Source: Puffinus mauretanicus
Taxonomy: Eukaryota > Chordata > Aves > Procellariiformes > Procellariidae
Length of the DNA: 64,000 bases
NCBI GenBank assembly: GCA_023333565.1
Contig: JAJKFH010002656.1
Coordinates: forward strand, 806,001 to 870,000
Direction: 5' to 3'
The translations under genes and the position numbers were made by a program. Under the pieces are notes generated by a model. The model worked only from the letters and a program-made list of their open reading frames with translations. It did not search any database and was not told the DNA's origin. Shown piece by piece: positions 13,901-26,339 of the stretch. The stretch's first letter is position 1; each line of letters starts with the position of its first letter.

Positions 13901-15522
13901 AGCAGTTCCAACAGATAACAGGAGCTACATCCCGGCAGAGAGCAGTGCTGCATCCAAGCGCTGCCAGCTTTGTCCATCCATTCTCTGGGGACGTGCGATA
14001 CACCATGAGCGTTTCAGAGGTCAGCATGTCCTCTGGACTTCAAACCAGCAAACTCAAGATAAGTACATAGCAAGAAATCCCCATCTCATTTCTTTCAACT
14101 GATAAACGTGGAAAAAATAAATGACACCTGCATCCTATATCAACTATGAGCAGAGTTGAAGGGAAGGTAAGACAGTGTGACATTAATAGTTTCATTGTAA
14201 TTAAAGTGTTACATTCCATCCTGCCCCACAAAACAGATTACTTGAGACTGGAAAACAAAACCCAAGACCAAGTCAGGTCAGAAACAAGGTTTCACTCCAT
14301 CCTAATTTGCCACTGCCACTGCACCAGCTTGCACAAAGGTCTGAGTCACCGTTGAGCACACGGGAGTCCATCCCGCTGCTGCTGCCCTTTACACGTGCGA
14401 TAAAGAACCCAAGTAAGAGATCCCCTGTAAAAGAAGTAGACAAGGAAGGTTGACATGAAGTGCCATGCTTTGACACATCATAGAAGTCTTTTTTACCCTT
14501 TGTTTAAGATAAAGCGTTGCTAATGCAAATAATTTTCAATAATAATGCAGTGCGATAATACTAGGACCTGGTTTGTGTGGGATGAAGGTAAATTTAAATG
14601 ACATGTCTCATAAAAAAGAACAAACGGAGATTAGCAGCCGACAGGCTGTTCCACATGTACTGTTCTGCATGTACTGTGGCATGGCTGGAGTGAGAAATGA
14701 ACAGAAAGCCTTAACCCCTAACGTGCTGTTGTTTCCCCAGTCCGCTTGCCAACTAAATGCTTAGCAAGAGTGCACATCAAGAGAGTAAGGTCAAGAGAGA
14801 GGGGGACAACTCAAAAGTAAAAATATTTCTTACAACTGAGACCAGTGCCGATACTGCAGACTCGGAAATCCAAAGGACAAAAGTAGCTCTGCCTTTCCCT
14901 CAGCGCTTAGCTTCGACTTGCAGGGTCGGGCCCTTCCAGTTGTGGCTGGGTGCCACCTAACGCTTTTGTCTGGCGGGCTGCACCTGGTCATTGCTACGGC
15001 ATATACTGCAGTAGGTTTAGCACACACAAACCTTTCCAGCCCACGGATTTGCCCGCATACTCAGCTGGTATCAAGGCAAATACTGCATCCTTTGGATTCT
15101 CGCTCGGAGCTGATGTCCCTGGCTGCGTGGCGCACACAGCTGATGGCTCCGCCGCTGCCAGCAGGGCCCAGGCTTCGCAGGCGAGAAGCCAGACGTTTCT
15201 CTTTCCCTTTCAAAGTCCCCGGGTTACTTGACAACAAGTGACGTTGGCTTGCTGGCTTACACAGAGGACAGGAGACAGAACTAGGCCCACTAAGATATCG
15301 CCAATATCACTCTCCATCCTCCCCAGAGCGAAGGGCAATGGGAAGCAAAGGTTTTCTTCTCCTGGGCTTCCACCTGGCTAAAAGGTTGGTCTGTCACGTG
15401 CACAGAACATCACTTCCTTCCTTGATTTTTTAAATTTATTTTTCCTTGTCAGTACAACTTCCCAGAACAAAATTGTCTCAATTCTGATTGCTTCTCAAGT
15501 GAACCGACAGTACACTCCTTGG
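10910..15522. other. Non-coding, nothing recognised
   Basis: About 4.6 kb without a convincing gene or repeat. A moderately GC-rich stretch near 13580-13870 and another near 14900-15240 produce overlapping frames of up to about 107 codons in several phases, as expected from composition. The segment ends at a consensus splice-donor-like site at 15523. Confidence 0.5.
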
Positions 15523-15618
15523 GTAAGTCTCTCAGATGCTCAGCTTTGCCTATCCGAAAAAACGAAAGTGAGCTTGTTGGCCACATCAAATGCCTTCATG
15601 CTTTGTCTTTCCCCACAG

Positions 15619-15676
15619 GAAACAATGGGAGCAGAGTCAGGCTCAGAAGAGTTGGTGAAGCTTCAACAAAGCAGAG
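15619..15676 (+). other. Candidate 58-nt internal exon bounded by strong splice signals
   Basis: A pyrimidine tract ending CTTTCCCCACAG lies immediately before 15619, and the segment ends GCAGAG followed by GTAAGC at 15677, so both junctions fit consensus well. A second strong donor, TTGG followed by GTAAGT, sits at 15523, which would leave a 96-nt intron between the two. The 58-nt segment has an ATG in frame (MGAESGSEELVKLQQSR) but its length is not a multiple of three. I do not recognise the peptide. It could be an exon of a non-coding RNA, a coding exon of an unknown gene, or a chance pairing of good sites. Confidence 0.22.
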
Positions 15677-15719
15677 GTAAGCAAAAGCAGAAACTCATCC
15701 ACCACCCCCATGTCTAGAG

Positions 15720-17114
15720 GTGGAGGAGCGTAAACAGACAACAACTTTTACGGTAAGCCATCTTTCTCTGTCCTCAAAAGCTTCATTTTACACAGTATGA
15801 TTGTATGCAATATGACTTCTACTACTTGTGAAGGCGCATGCTGAATATTTGGGAAAATCAGTCAGCGTACCAGTCAGTGACATTTGAATTCTTATTTTCA
15901 TAACCAAAGGAATATAAACTTTCTTTCCCGTTTTTATTTTACTTTCTCAAACAAAAGCTTACATTGAAAGAGATCCTGGAACACTTGGGAAAGAGGCTGG
16001 GGACACAGAACAGTCCTGAGGTACAAAAAGGGGGTAGCTTTATTTATTCTTCTAAGAAAAAGAGAGGAAAAGCTAATCCAAACAAACCATATGCATTCTG
16101 CCTCGTTGGTCAGGTATGGAGAAATCACATGTCAAACTCCCGAATTATACAGCATGTCTTCTGAAACCTGAAACACAAGCTAGTTTGTCTGAATATGCTC
16201 ATTTTACAGCTTCACTGGATAAACTAAAGAAATTAATGCTTCAGGCAGTTACCCAACAATGACAATTGCCAAGACCCCCATATAATTAAAATCATGTTGC
16301 GAAACTGGATAAAAGAAAGCCCTACTTTGATCAAACCCCACATAAATGTAATGCTCACAATCAGCCTGCAGTCATGCACTATGCCCAAGCTCAGGGCTTT
16401 TCTTTATCACTGCCCGTTCCTCTGAACCAAGACGCAGCTACACTGTCCTGAGCACGGGCACCATAATGCAAACAAGATGTAACATCTCAGCTGAGGATCT
16501 GAATGGGAACACACGACACAGATAAAATGAGCGAAACCAACAAGTTTTCATCCAGACCTCTATACAGCTATTTCAAAATGTGCTTTAAAATATTCAAATG
16601 AAATTAAAATGTTCATTAACACCATGACGAAGAGAAGCACATGAATTTCATTCTGCTAATTGCGGTAACCTTCTCACCCTACAGTCCAAGTTTCTTACTC
16701 CAAATACCTCAGGAACAATGTTAAGGTTCAAGCTATTGACAGTTCGTATTATGGCAGGTACTACTCAGTATTATCTCAGTTACTACTGCAAGGATATGTG
16801 TCTATATTTTTTATGTACATGCTTGATCTTTTTCCCCAGAGATAAACAGAAGAAGCGGCACCTTTAAAGCATATGCGTGAAACGCAACATTTTTGAAGTG
16901 GCAACAGTGACAGTAGCAGCAGCGTTGGCAGCAGGTTAGCATTTGGTTAATTGAGCCATTCAGGTTAACGAGCTCCACAATTGTGAGGATCCACTGGAAA
17001 AAAATCATTTCTTTAACATCATAAGCATTGAGAGCTTGCTCATCCAGGTTTCCAGAAGAATCCTATTTGTATCAAAGAGGAATGAGAAGCACACAAATCA
17101 CGGACTGAAAAAAG
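15720..17114. other. Non-coding; faint MIR-like hint near 16185-16250
   Basis: An ATTTTACAGCTTCACTGG block followed by CAGTTACCCAACAATGAC recalls the middle of an antisense MIR, but only over a few short words. Otherwise this is AT-leaning non-coding DNA. Confidence 0.45.
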
Positions 17115-17141
17115 CCCCTCCCATCCCCCCCCACGCCCCCC
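17115..17141 (-). other. G-quadruplex motif on the minus strand
   Basis: Four C runs (4, 3, 8 and 6 bases) separated by loops of one to three bases give a textbook G-quadruplex motif on the minus strand. No gene is attached to it. Confidence 0.65.
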
Positions 17142-17631
17142 AAGAAAGCAGGACTCTCCCAGACACCACCTATTTGAGATGCCAAACTGGAATACCGAAA
17201 CAAGACCCTTACTGATAGCAAATTGTGCAGACTCTCCAGCTCCTTCCTTCCAGTGGAATAATTAACAATGCTGCCAAGTACATTATCATAAACTTCAGCA
17301 TTAACACCCCCACTGCAAAGAACAAAGGCAGTTCACATCCCTCCCTGAGCTCCTGCTGCAGACTGGGTGCCGATTCTGACAAGTTGCTCTGCGCCAATTT
17401 AGATTCCGTTCACATTTGGAAGATTATGCTCATAACCACGAGCTAGAGAACACTTTTTAAATGATGCCACAAAGCACAGAAACAGGTCTCTGAAAACCTG
17501 CAAGCCAGCCCAGATCACCTCCTGATTACACTGTTGATTTAGCTGTATATATGCAGAACTCAAACAAATCACGTATAACAATCACGCATAGCATCCTTTA
17601 TCTCAAAGAACCCTGAAGTGCTGCTAGACCG

Positions 17632-17690
17632 AGGCTGGATCTTGCACTCTTATTACCAGGCACCCTCTCCCTTGATAGGCCGACAAGTTG
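17632..17690. repeat. Possible short palindromic interspersed repeat relic
   Basis: GGCTGGATCTTGCACTC and TACCAGGCACCCTCTCCC follow the order of one arm of a short palindromic repeat that I recall as frequent in sauropsid genomes (GGGCCAGATCTTGCACTCC, then CAGGCAAAACTCCC). Only one arm is visible and its divergence is substantial. Confidence 0.4.
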
Positions 17691-19865
17691 GAAAAAGCCA
17701 GATACCTGCAAAAGTAGGTCCTAAACACTTACGTGAAGAATTTTTTTCTACCTCTGATACAGTCAGCAGCTGACAACATACAGCAACATTTCAGCACTGG
17801 GCAAAACCTAAGTCCTGGTGAAAGTGAGGTGGCTGACGCCCACTCTGCACTAGATAGAGGCGATTGGGAGGACTAGTTATGTGCAGCTTGTGTTAGCTGC
17901 CCAACTGGAGCCTGCTCATCACTTCATTTGTTAGTAAAGTCTCCAACTTGAAAATCTAGTGAGGATCCGAGTTGTTTTGGAGGCTTGTTTTGACACATAA
18001 GCCACAAGGGCACTTTCCTACTCATGTCTGGTGGCTATACAGCTTTCATTTGGATACATGATCATCAATACAATCCATCTCCAGGCCATTTTGATATTCA
18101 TGAAACACACTCAGCAAGATGTGTCCTACACTACTGTCAAGACTGCAAATGCTGTGAGGTGTTGCAGCTCAGAAAGGATACTCAAGCGGAGTCTCTGGTA
18201 TTTCTGGTCTATGGTCCTGAGAGCAGACCTCAGGTTACTACACTTTTTTTAATTCATAAACTCCAACTGGTCTGAGAGCCACCCTAACACAAACATCAAA
18301 CTTTTGAATGCATCAAACTTCTACTCGATGAAGACAGAAGTTTACAACAGAGGAATAATTTCTGTAAGGGGCCTTGGGGATGGGACTCTTGTTTTTTCTC
18401 TCACTGGTCTGCACCATAGCCAGGACAAAGTCTCTGGCTGTGGGGTTAGCACTTAGTTTCTTTCGGGACAGTTAGGCATGGAAGGGGGAACAGCTCCTTT
18501 GTATTTTTAACGGATTCTACTGAGTGAGACTGGATTTCTAATGGAAAGCCAAGATATGTACAGCAGCAGAGAGGTATATTTTTCAAAAAAAACCCAAGCC
18601 AAGGTTCACTACAGATACCTGAAGTTCCTGTGGCTATTAATTTGTTCTGCAAAGTTGTCTTTCAAACAGCTGTCACAAACTCTGCAAGTGTGACAACAAA
18701 AGCTGACATTTCTAAGAGGCAGCAACCTTATCCACGAGGTAACAAAACAAAGGAGAAGATTATCATGCACTGGGAAAATAGATGGCTTGTAAAGAAGCAA
18801 CCGCACTATAAAAATAAACCAAACAAGATTCCAATCAAATCAAACCAGGCCATCCCCTTACCTCTTCTGCCCCTTCCAAATACCTCTGGTTGCTAGCCAG
18901 CAGAATGAACTGTGGCACCAGGGGTTCTCACTTTAACCAGTAATTAGTACATATAGCCTCTCTATTAGGCAGTACACTTTGCTTAGACAAAGCCAACCCT
19001 CAAGAGTTTGGGAATCTAGTGTTTCTGCGTCTTTTACAGAAAAAAAAAATCCCTCTCACAGAGAGCAGACCTGTTTTTCACCTCACCTTTGTCAGCTAAG
19101 GATGCTGCACCACATTTGGACGTAAGTAGTCACAATGGATACGACCTGCCTTGTTTACTCAATGTTAAGTATTAACAAGGCCTGCGCTACCTCAGCCACG
19201 GCCACATTTCACTAGGCACGATCTGCCTGCATAAGTGGCTTTATACAAACACCAGCCGAGCCTCTGGGAAGGATAGCGCATCCCAGGAACAGGGAAAAGA
19301 GGCTGAAGGTATTTTCATGCTGCTTAGAAGAGCCAAGCGGTAAAATAAAGGCGGGGGGGGGAATAATCCGTGTTTGTAGAAAACTCAGCTGTTTGTCAGT
19401 CACAGAATGCTTATTTCCACCTTCAAGAAATACAGAAGATTTCACTTTGGGGGGTGACTTCTGGATTTCTCTCACAAATAAATAACTACTTCTTAGTAGA
19501 CAAAGAAACAATGGTCCTCAGACTCTAGTCTGTAGGGATTCATCTTTTCAGTGTCTTATACACAGTGGAAATGTAAATTTTGTTATCTGCTGCTGTGGAG
19601 AAGGAAAGCCAGTGAAAGTTTATTGCAGCACATTCTCAGGATTCTAAACATACCGTATCACATACACACTGTAATGAGTTTTATTTTAACTGCTTTTGGA
19701 GATTGCTTTAGTGGACACTGAAATTGAATAACCAGCTCTGCTCACAGAATGAAAGAAACTATAACACTATACATAAAAGGTCTGTTACTATTTTACAGAG
19801 GGCCTTGCACATAACCCAGGCAGGACGGATGCAGTGGACAGCTATTCTCCTTCTTGGGTGTTTAA
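17691..19865. other. Non-coding, nothing recognised
   Basis: Mixed sequence with short A and G runs (for example a G run near 19352). No repeat family, RNA gene or exon is recognised. Confidence 0.55.
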
Positions 19866-19935
19866 ATAAAAACCAAACCCAAACAAAAAACAAAACCCCA
19901 AAACAAACAAACCAAAAACTCCAAAACACACACAT
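19866..19935. repeat. A/C-rich simple sequence
   Basis: Irregular AAAC, AAACC and ACAAA units over about 70 bases, ending in a short CA run. This is low-complexity sequence of a type common in bird introns and intergenic DNA. The 100-codon frame across it is a composition artefact. Confidence 0.75.
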
Positions 19936-22237
19936 CATGGACCCATCATTTTCACACATACGTACTTCATCAGGGGTATACAAAGGTGCCATGGTTACAA
20001 GCTGGCAAGTCACGCGGCAGCAGTAAGGTAGCTTCCCCCCACCACCACTACAATATCCTTACGGGCAGACCTCTGCCCCCGGAATTTACATTTTCAGTTT
20101 CCTCCCATTTTAAATGCTCTGCTTCACCCTCCTTCCCCACCTATAACCTCTCATTGATAATTTTGGTCTGGGGAATTGATGCATTAGGAAAACTATTCAG
20201 CTTGCTCTGAAGCAAAAAGAGAAGGGATTATTCTTCACAGCTTGAGGAAAGTAAGTCATACTTTCCACACTTACCGTACCTGATTACTTGGATCTCAAAT
20301 GCTGACCTGTCTCCCAACTTTATTTGTTCTACCCCACATAAATGAGCTATCTACCCATCAAGAAAATCTACAGTGACCTCTATTTCCACCACCTTTTTTT
20401 TGCCACGGCTTTCAAAAGGCAATTCAGCTTCAATCACACTTTCAGCGGTGCCAGTGGAAATTTTCTTTGCCATTTACTTCAGTGAGAGTAGAAAGAGGTT
20501 GCACCAGAGGCCTGATCCTGGCTGGTCTACATACAGAGTTACTAAGCAATAAGCCTGTAGGTGAAACCGATCCAAAAAAAGACATCACAGAAAACAACAC
20601 AAATCCTATTGACTCTAAGTTTTACTTAGCAATTTTGTAATTAAGAAGAATAAATATTTTAGAACTTCCTTTTTTCCCCTCATAAGATCTACTACACATG
20701 AAACACTACTTTTACTGACTGCCCTGAGCCTGCCTCGTTCTCTGGGTTAGTCCACGTTCAATATTTCACTAACAGACCTCTAAGCTAGTGCTTGACATTG
20801 GCAGGTCCAAGAGGTTACTAATTTTGCAGTTCAAAACAAAGCATCTAAGACACTGCCAATATTTGAAAATATGCCCCACCAATGACAGGGAAGAGCAAAA
20901 GTCATATTAACAAATGCTTCCAACATAAAAAATAAAAATGCATTGCTGTTATGTTGCTTGTACTTTGTCCCTACTTCTGAAGAAGATTTTTTATCCTCCT
21001 TACGAGACATTATGGGGGAAGCCATTGCTACGAAGAGCGCATTGTCACACGCAGATTCCACCCACAGCCATTTCACTACTAACAGACAAAGACAAGTGTT
21101 ACTTTCCAGCCATTATAAGCTTGTTCAGCTCCATTCTGTCCTTCACTTTAATATTTGGAAGGTGTTTACCTTTGTTCACTTAAAACAAAATCACGTAACA
21201 GCCACTCAGACCTTAACCTGCCTATGCACAAGAAAACAAAATGAAAGATGCTGGGGGAGGGAAGTTTTTGTAAAATAAAAGACCACTAAGTGGCAACGCC
21301 TTCCTCCATTAGAATTTGATAGAGCAAAGAAACATTTTTTTGGACAGAAGTCCCTAGAAATTTTTCAGGAACGTTTATGCAGTATCAGTACCACAGGTTA
21401 TGGCTACCTGACTACTGGTCATTGCCTGACAGATGTTAAACGTAGCAGGACTTTAGAAGCTAAGAGCTTCCTTGGTAGATCTTAAAGCATATAATAAAAA
21501 CTCATCAGCTACCCCTAAACCGCCATGAAAACACTAACAAAATCTTCAGATGTTACTGGCCCAGACAGCCCTTCAGGCAATGCTGCAGACAGCCTACAAC
21601 ACAGTATTTTCCAGCACCTCCCCAGCCCGTACCGTGCCTTCTTCCTGCAGCTGGTCTCAACACACTCTTTTGGTACATAGAGCTGGCAGGCCTGTATTCA
21701 CCTACCCTTACTTTGCAAGTGCAAAAACTAGTGAACTTGGAGTTTTCTAATGTCAAGAGAGATCTGAGTGGCAGAACTTATACATTGAAAGTCATCTGTC
21801 TGAAGAGGTTTGTTTGCAGGAGAGTGCAGCACTGCTGTACCCATAGTTCCTCCTTCCTAGTTCCTCCTCCTTCCCTGGACTTCGTTAGTACTTAAGCATA
21901 CATGACGCACATTATCCTCTTATTCCTCATCTCTTGCACCATTTGTCACTATTCTCTTCACTACTCAGATTTGCTACGCTGATTTTACTAATCCATGACA
22001 CACTGCATTGCCACTCCCACCCCTCTTTCTCCACGGCCTTCATCCCCTCCCGCCGGTTCATCACCAGTGAGGAGCCCCTCACCCAGCTGCACTTCCACCC
22101 ACCCACCCACCGGCCAGGCAGGCAACGCACGTCCCTGCGTCTTCCCCAGCCTGTTACAACTCTGTATTGTTTTGGGACATCTGCTCCACTTAGCTTCTAC
22201 GCGCTTGTTACACCCACCCAGCAGCAAGGGACCGTGC
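19936..22237. other. Non-coding; one possible palindromic-repeat arm
   Basis: Most of this stretch is unremarkable. At 20466-20522 the words TTTACTTCAGTGAGAGTAG and GAGGCCTGATCCTGG resemble the arm of an old sauropsid palindromic repeat. From about 21990 to 22140 the DNA becomes C-rich with a short CCCA repeat, which yields overlapping frames with no recognisable family. Confidence 0.4.
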
Positions 22238-22283
22238 TCCCAGGGCATAAAACCCTAGAAATGTCGTAGAGCATGCCCTGGGA
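22238..22283. repeat. 11-bp perfect inverted repeat (hairpin-capable)
   Basis: TCCCAGGGCAT at 22238-22248 is matched by its exact reverse complement ATGCCCTGGGA at 22273-22283, leaving a 24-base loop. The GC-rich stem would be stable as RNA or extruded DNA. The stem is too short for a microRNA precursor, and I recognise no known small RNA. Confidence 0.7.
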
Positions 22284-23275
22284 ATGCTCTTGGTCAGCGG
22301 CAGGGAAGAGTAAATGAGAAAAAAAAAAAATGCTTCAGAAGCAAAAACATGTAGTAAAGGGGAAAACTAGAGAAAGAGAGAATGAGAGAACTGCTCATTA
22401 TTACATTAGCAAACCTAAACTATTTATAAGCACTACATCTATCTATCACTTCAATTACATGTTTCTAAATGAGGCTGAAGCAAGATATCCATAATTATTA
22501 CTGAAATGCCATTTTTACATTAGCCCAACAGTTGTGCGCATTCTTCACAAAATGCAATAAGCAAACCACCAATTTATTATTTTCTGTAAATTACAGATAA
22601 ATCAATCTAAATACCTCTTTTGCAATAGATCTGATTTTTAACCCAGAATTCCTATTTCCTTTGAACGGCACAAGCTGCAGAAAGCATCCATTTCCCTTCT
22701 ATCTCCTCTTTTAGAGAGCTTTTTCTCCCCCATTCTGTTTAGTCTAAGGATGCTCAGAGGGAGAAGCGACATTAAAAAGGCTTGTTTAACTTGCTTGATA
22801 AGACTGTGTTATTCTTTACTCCTCTTCCCTCCTTTTCTTCCATTTGTCCTTTTGTGAAGCTCTTTCCTACAGCCCCTTAATGGTATCTGCTCCACTCTCC
22901 TCTTTTCTGTCACATCGCCCTTTGCCTCTTGGTTCCTTAGCTGTGAGAAACACTGGAGGTGATGTTTGCAGCCCAGGGATGCGCTTCCTTCATTTGGAGA
23001 GAGCAGGAACAGGGGCTGGCTGCACCTCGCCAGCCCCGGAGCTGAACCTGGCCGTGCTGCATGTTTGCGGGCTTACCCCAAGTCCGTGTGTCCCGTGGTC
23101 TGGGGACCACCCATATTCTACTCTTGTGCCCATCTACTCTTCTCCCATCTGCGCATCCCTTACGCCCAGGTATTTGCTATCCTTTCTTTCCAGGCCTCCT
23201 TTTCTATCCCATCACTGCTAGAAACACTTCATTCCCATAAAAGCATCCGGGAGCTGAACAAACCACAGACTTTGT
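22284..23275. other. Non-coding, pyrimidine-rich in part
   Basis: A run of 12 A lies at 22319-22330. From 22800 to 23240 the forward strand is pyrimidine-rich and gives two overlapping frames of 125 and 114 codons with no recognisable domain. I considered a sense LINE relic here but found no supporting motif. Confidence 0.45.
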
Positions 23276-23400
23276 CTTCAGACTTCATGGAGAAGGAAAT
23301 GGAGGCATGAAGAGGTGAGATACCTTTTCCAAAGTCAAGCAGACCACGCTGAGCAGGCCTGAACGCAGATCCTTAGATGCGCTGATTTGCTACTGTATAT
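23276..23400 (-). mobile_element. MIR-like SINE fragment, antisense
   Basis: The forward strand reads CATGGAGAAGGAAATGGAGG, then GGTGAGATACCTTTTCCAAAG, GCTGAGCAGGCCTGAACGC and AGATCCTTAGATGCGC. This is the antisense MIR order: 'GATGAGGAAACTGAGGC', 'AGTGACTTGCCCAAGGTCAC', 'CAGAGCCAGGATTCGAACC', 'CAGGTCT'. Block order and spacing fit well, with roughly a quarter to a third of the bases changed in the best parts, judged by eye. Confidence 0.6.
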
Positions 23401-26199
23401 TTTAGTTTGCTAGAGATGTAGCTGTAGTCTAAATATTCTCTCTCACCACATATAATTTCCCTGCCTGTGCTTTTAAAGGTTTAAGACACATGCAAAATAT
23501 AATCTATTCTAGGACAAACTTCTTTTTTTTTTTCAAATTAAACTGTTACAGCAAGACTCCCCGCTATCAAACACTTCTTTTCCATCACTCTCCACACAAA
23601 GAGCAGCAACAAATCCCTGTATCTGATGATGACTTTTTACCAAAAACTGTATGAAAACTAATTATAAAAGATGATGAAATTTTAATCAGCCAAAACAAAG
23701 ACTAAAATCTGTATCTGAGCTGCAACAGCACTGCAATTCACTTGTTTAATACACAGCACTGGCTTAAGTCACAGAGAAGTGCAGAAAAACGTGTGACTAT
23801 CCCATGGTAAGGCTACTGCAAGCTTTCACCACTGCCCACAGTCTGCCAGTAACCTAGCAGCCTACGGCCCCTGGCCAACCGGCTGGCTGACCCAGCCCGT
23901 GTGCTGGAGGCGCGCTATCTGGAGACACGAAAACAAAGACCAACCTTCAAGCTGGCTCCTCTCTCACAGCTTACCGCAACCCTCTCCAAAGAGTCACAAG
24001 AACAAAGTGGCTCAAAGCAGCAAGCCCCAGACACTTTTTAATAAGCTGAGAGGACATGTACTGTCCCCCTCACGGCTGCTTCTCTTGCCTTCCCTCAGAT
24101 CAGCTGGGAGCCTCAGCTTCCCTGTACCCCTTTGCTCAACCTTACAAAGCACCAGCAAGCTGCGTCCCAGCCGAGCTTTTTGTTCTGCTGCAGTGGATTA
24201 GGCACGGCAAAGCACAAAGGCAAGGAGAGAGGAGTCCCACACTCCTCCTGCTCAGCTAGCCAGACTTCTGGCGGGAGCCTCCTGCTCAAATCCCCCTCCG
24301 GGAGGATGGGGGATTTGAGCCCGCATTTAGCAATCACCAAACAATATTTCATTCCCAACACTACTCTTAAACAGAGAATTAACCAGTTCCTGATCCTGGG
24401 ATTTCTCTAGAAGGGATGCACCCTGGCAACCAAATGTAGGCGACATTCACGGTAGAGTACCTAGGTATTGAAAACTAAACATCTGAACACGAAAGTGAGA
24501 AACCTTCCACATCCATCTGTCAAGAACATGAGTTGTCTTCTACCGAAAAATTGTAATTTAATCCATCAATTGATAAATGCTCTATCTTCCCACCCCACAA
24601 AGTGGTATATTTGATTACAGCGTAAAGTCCTGCCTTCCTTTCCACCTCCACCCCTTGCTGCCTTCTACTTCAGGAACAGTTCTGAAGATCTACCTATGCT
24701 TTTTGTCCTATTCCTATTCCTTGTCCTATTGCCAAGATCATGCTCAAATCCTTCTCACCCTGACCTGACCTTCAGGACCTTGTCTGGATTCTAAGGTTTG
24801 TTCCACTGCAACCACAAACACTTTTAACACCCCTCTTGCATCCACTTTGAGCTGTAAATGTTGCTTTAACTGTTATTGAGCTACCAGGCTGCATTGCTAG
24901 AGGGGAGCCTGTCCTACAACTCTGTCCTCGTTTCGTGTTTACCTATTGCCGCTTCTGTCTGTTCAATAAAACATCCTTCTCCAACTAATGACAGCACAAC
25001 ATTTCACTTGGTGTCTTATGACTGGAAAAGTCTTTGCAAGTTAAGATACCTGGTCACCCTTTCCCTGCCTTTGAAGCCATGCTAATACTCTGCTTTCTTG
25101 ATTAGTCTTCCACAGCTATGCATTCTCTTCTCACCTCTTGCCTACAAGGAAATACATATTACAACTCAAAACAAGGTATTATTAAAATTAAAGAGAAAGC
25201 AAAAGAAGAATGTCCTGTGTTTACACAAGTGTTATCTACATATTTGCATGGTCTTTGACTATATCCAATCACCCACACTTTTTGACTGACTTTGTAATTC
25301 AGATCGCCAGCTTTCTGGGGAAGGGAACTTGCCATCTGGGGTTTACTTTGAGAATGCGATGCCAATCCTTGAATTAGTCTTAAGTTTTCAAAAGCATAGA
25401 CTAGGACCCAGATACAGATCTACATTTTCACAGTATACAGGTGCCATTATACAACCACTTTAACCCATCATAAGACCATGTCGTTACAAGTATGGCAAGA
25501 GTCTGGATTTTGGTTTTATCAGTTTATTCTCTGCTGGATCAGCCCTACAAGCCCTACAATTTCCTGTAGGAAATTTGGTGCTGGCATGAGAAGGCAGCAG
25601 GAACAAGTGTCCAAAAGTGGGACCTCCACTATTGGCAGCAGTGCAGATTCGTACTAGATGAAAGTGAAGCAGCAACTGCAGCCAAAAGTCCAAAGAACTT
25701 GCCTGTAGTTAAGGACACTGTTGTAAACTTGTACTGAAGAAGAGGACAGCGAAGCCTGACTGCAAATGTGAAGGGAGGACAATCTAATTCTTACATAAAT
25801 ATTTTGAAGGAGCGAATTATTTTAAAGTCCTTTTCAGTGCTAGTATGTCCCAGCTCTCTGCATGCCTACTTCTGCTGGGTCTTTTTTCACCTGATTTGAG
25901 TAAATAATCAAGGACGATATTTGCTCATTCTGAGATTACTGAAGTCGTGAGCTGTGCATCCCAAGGACAGGCATTTTCACATTATTCCAGGAACCTTCAG
26001 TACATGGCACAGGTGCCGAGAGCGCAGAACCCCATCCTATGACGCTGGCAGGTCCTACAGATGTTCAATTTATGTAACTATATCAAAACATCGACAAACT
26101 TATTTTAAAATCAAGACTCGATCCAGTACAAGCTGGACACAGTGAAATAAATGGCAGAGTTCATAGGTCTGAATCAGAGCCCTCAAAGAGGACATCATT
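23401..26199. other. Non-coding, nothing recognised
   Basis: AT-leaning DNA with a T11 run near 23522. GC rises near 23830-24300, where overlapping frames of about 60 to 100 codons occur without a family signature. From 24570 to 25150 the forward strand is pyrimidine-rich, and I could not assign it to any LINE. Confidence 0.5.
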
Positions 26200-26290
26200 A
26201 TCTGTTCCACTAATTACAATTTTTAATTAATTGTGACAGAAAATACACATAATTAAAAATTATAAGACACATCACACACAAAGTGAAAAC
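26200..26290. promoter_or_regulatory. AT-rich inverted repeat with homeodomain-type and TGACAG motifs; candidate enhancer
   Basis: AATTTTTAATTA (26218-26229) and its exact reverse complement TAATTAAAAATT (26250-26261) flank a 20-base spacer that includes TGACAG, a MEIS/TGIF-type core. Additional TAATTA and CTAATTAC sites lie just upstream. This clustering is typical of developmental enhancers, but nothing in one sequence proves function. Confidence 0.3.
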
Positions 26291-26339
26291 TATTATATTT
26301 GCATTAGGGCAAACGGAGAGTATGTAGCTAAAGGTAACC

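Noticed and set aside
16185..16250. Possible MIR fragment
   Set aside because: Only two short words agree (ATTTTACAG and AGTTACCCAA) and the remaining order is not supported.
21934..22269. Overlapping 111-, 87- and 86-codon frames
   Set aside because: C-rich composition and a small CCCA repeat explain the lack of stops; no protein family is visible.
24570..25150. Pyrimidine-rich stretch that looked like a sense-strand LINE
   Set aside because: No reverse transcriptase or tail motif could be found in any frame, so the resemblance is only in base composition.
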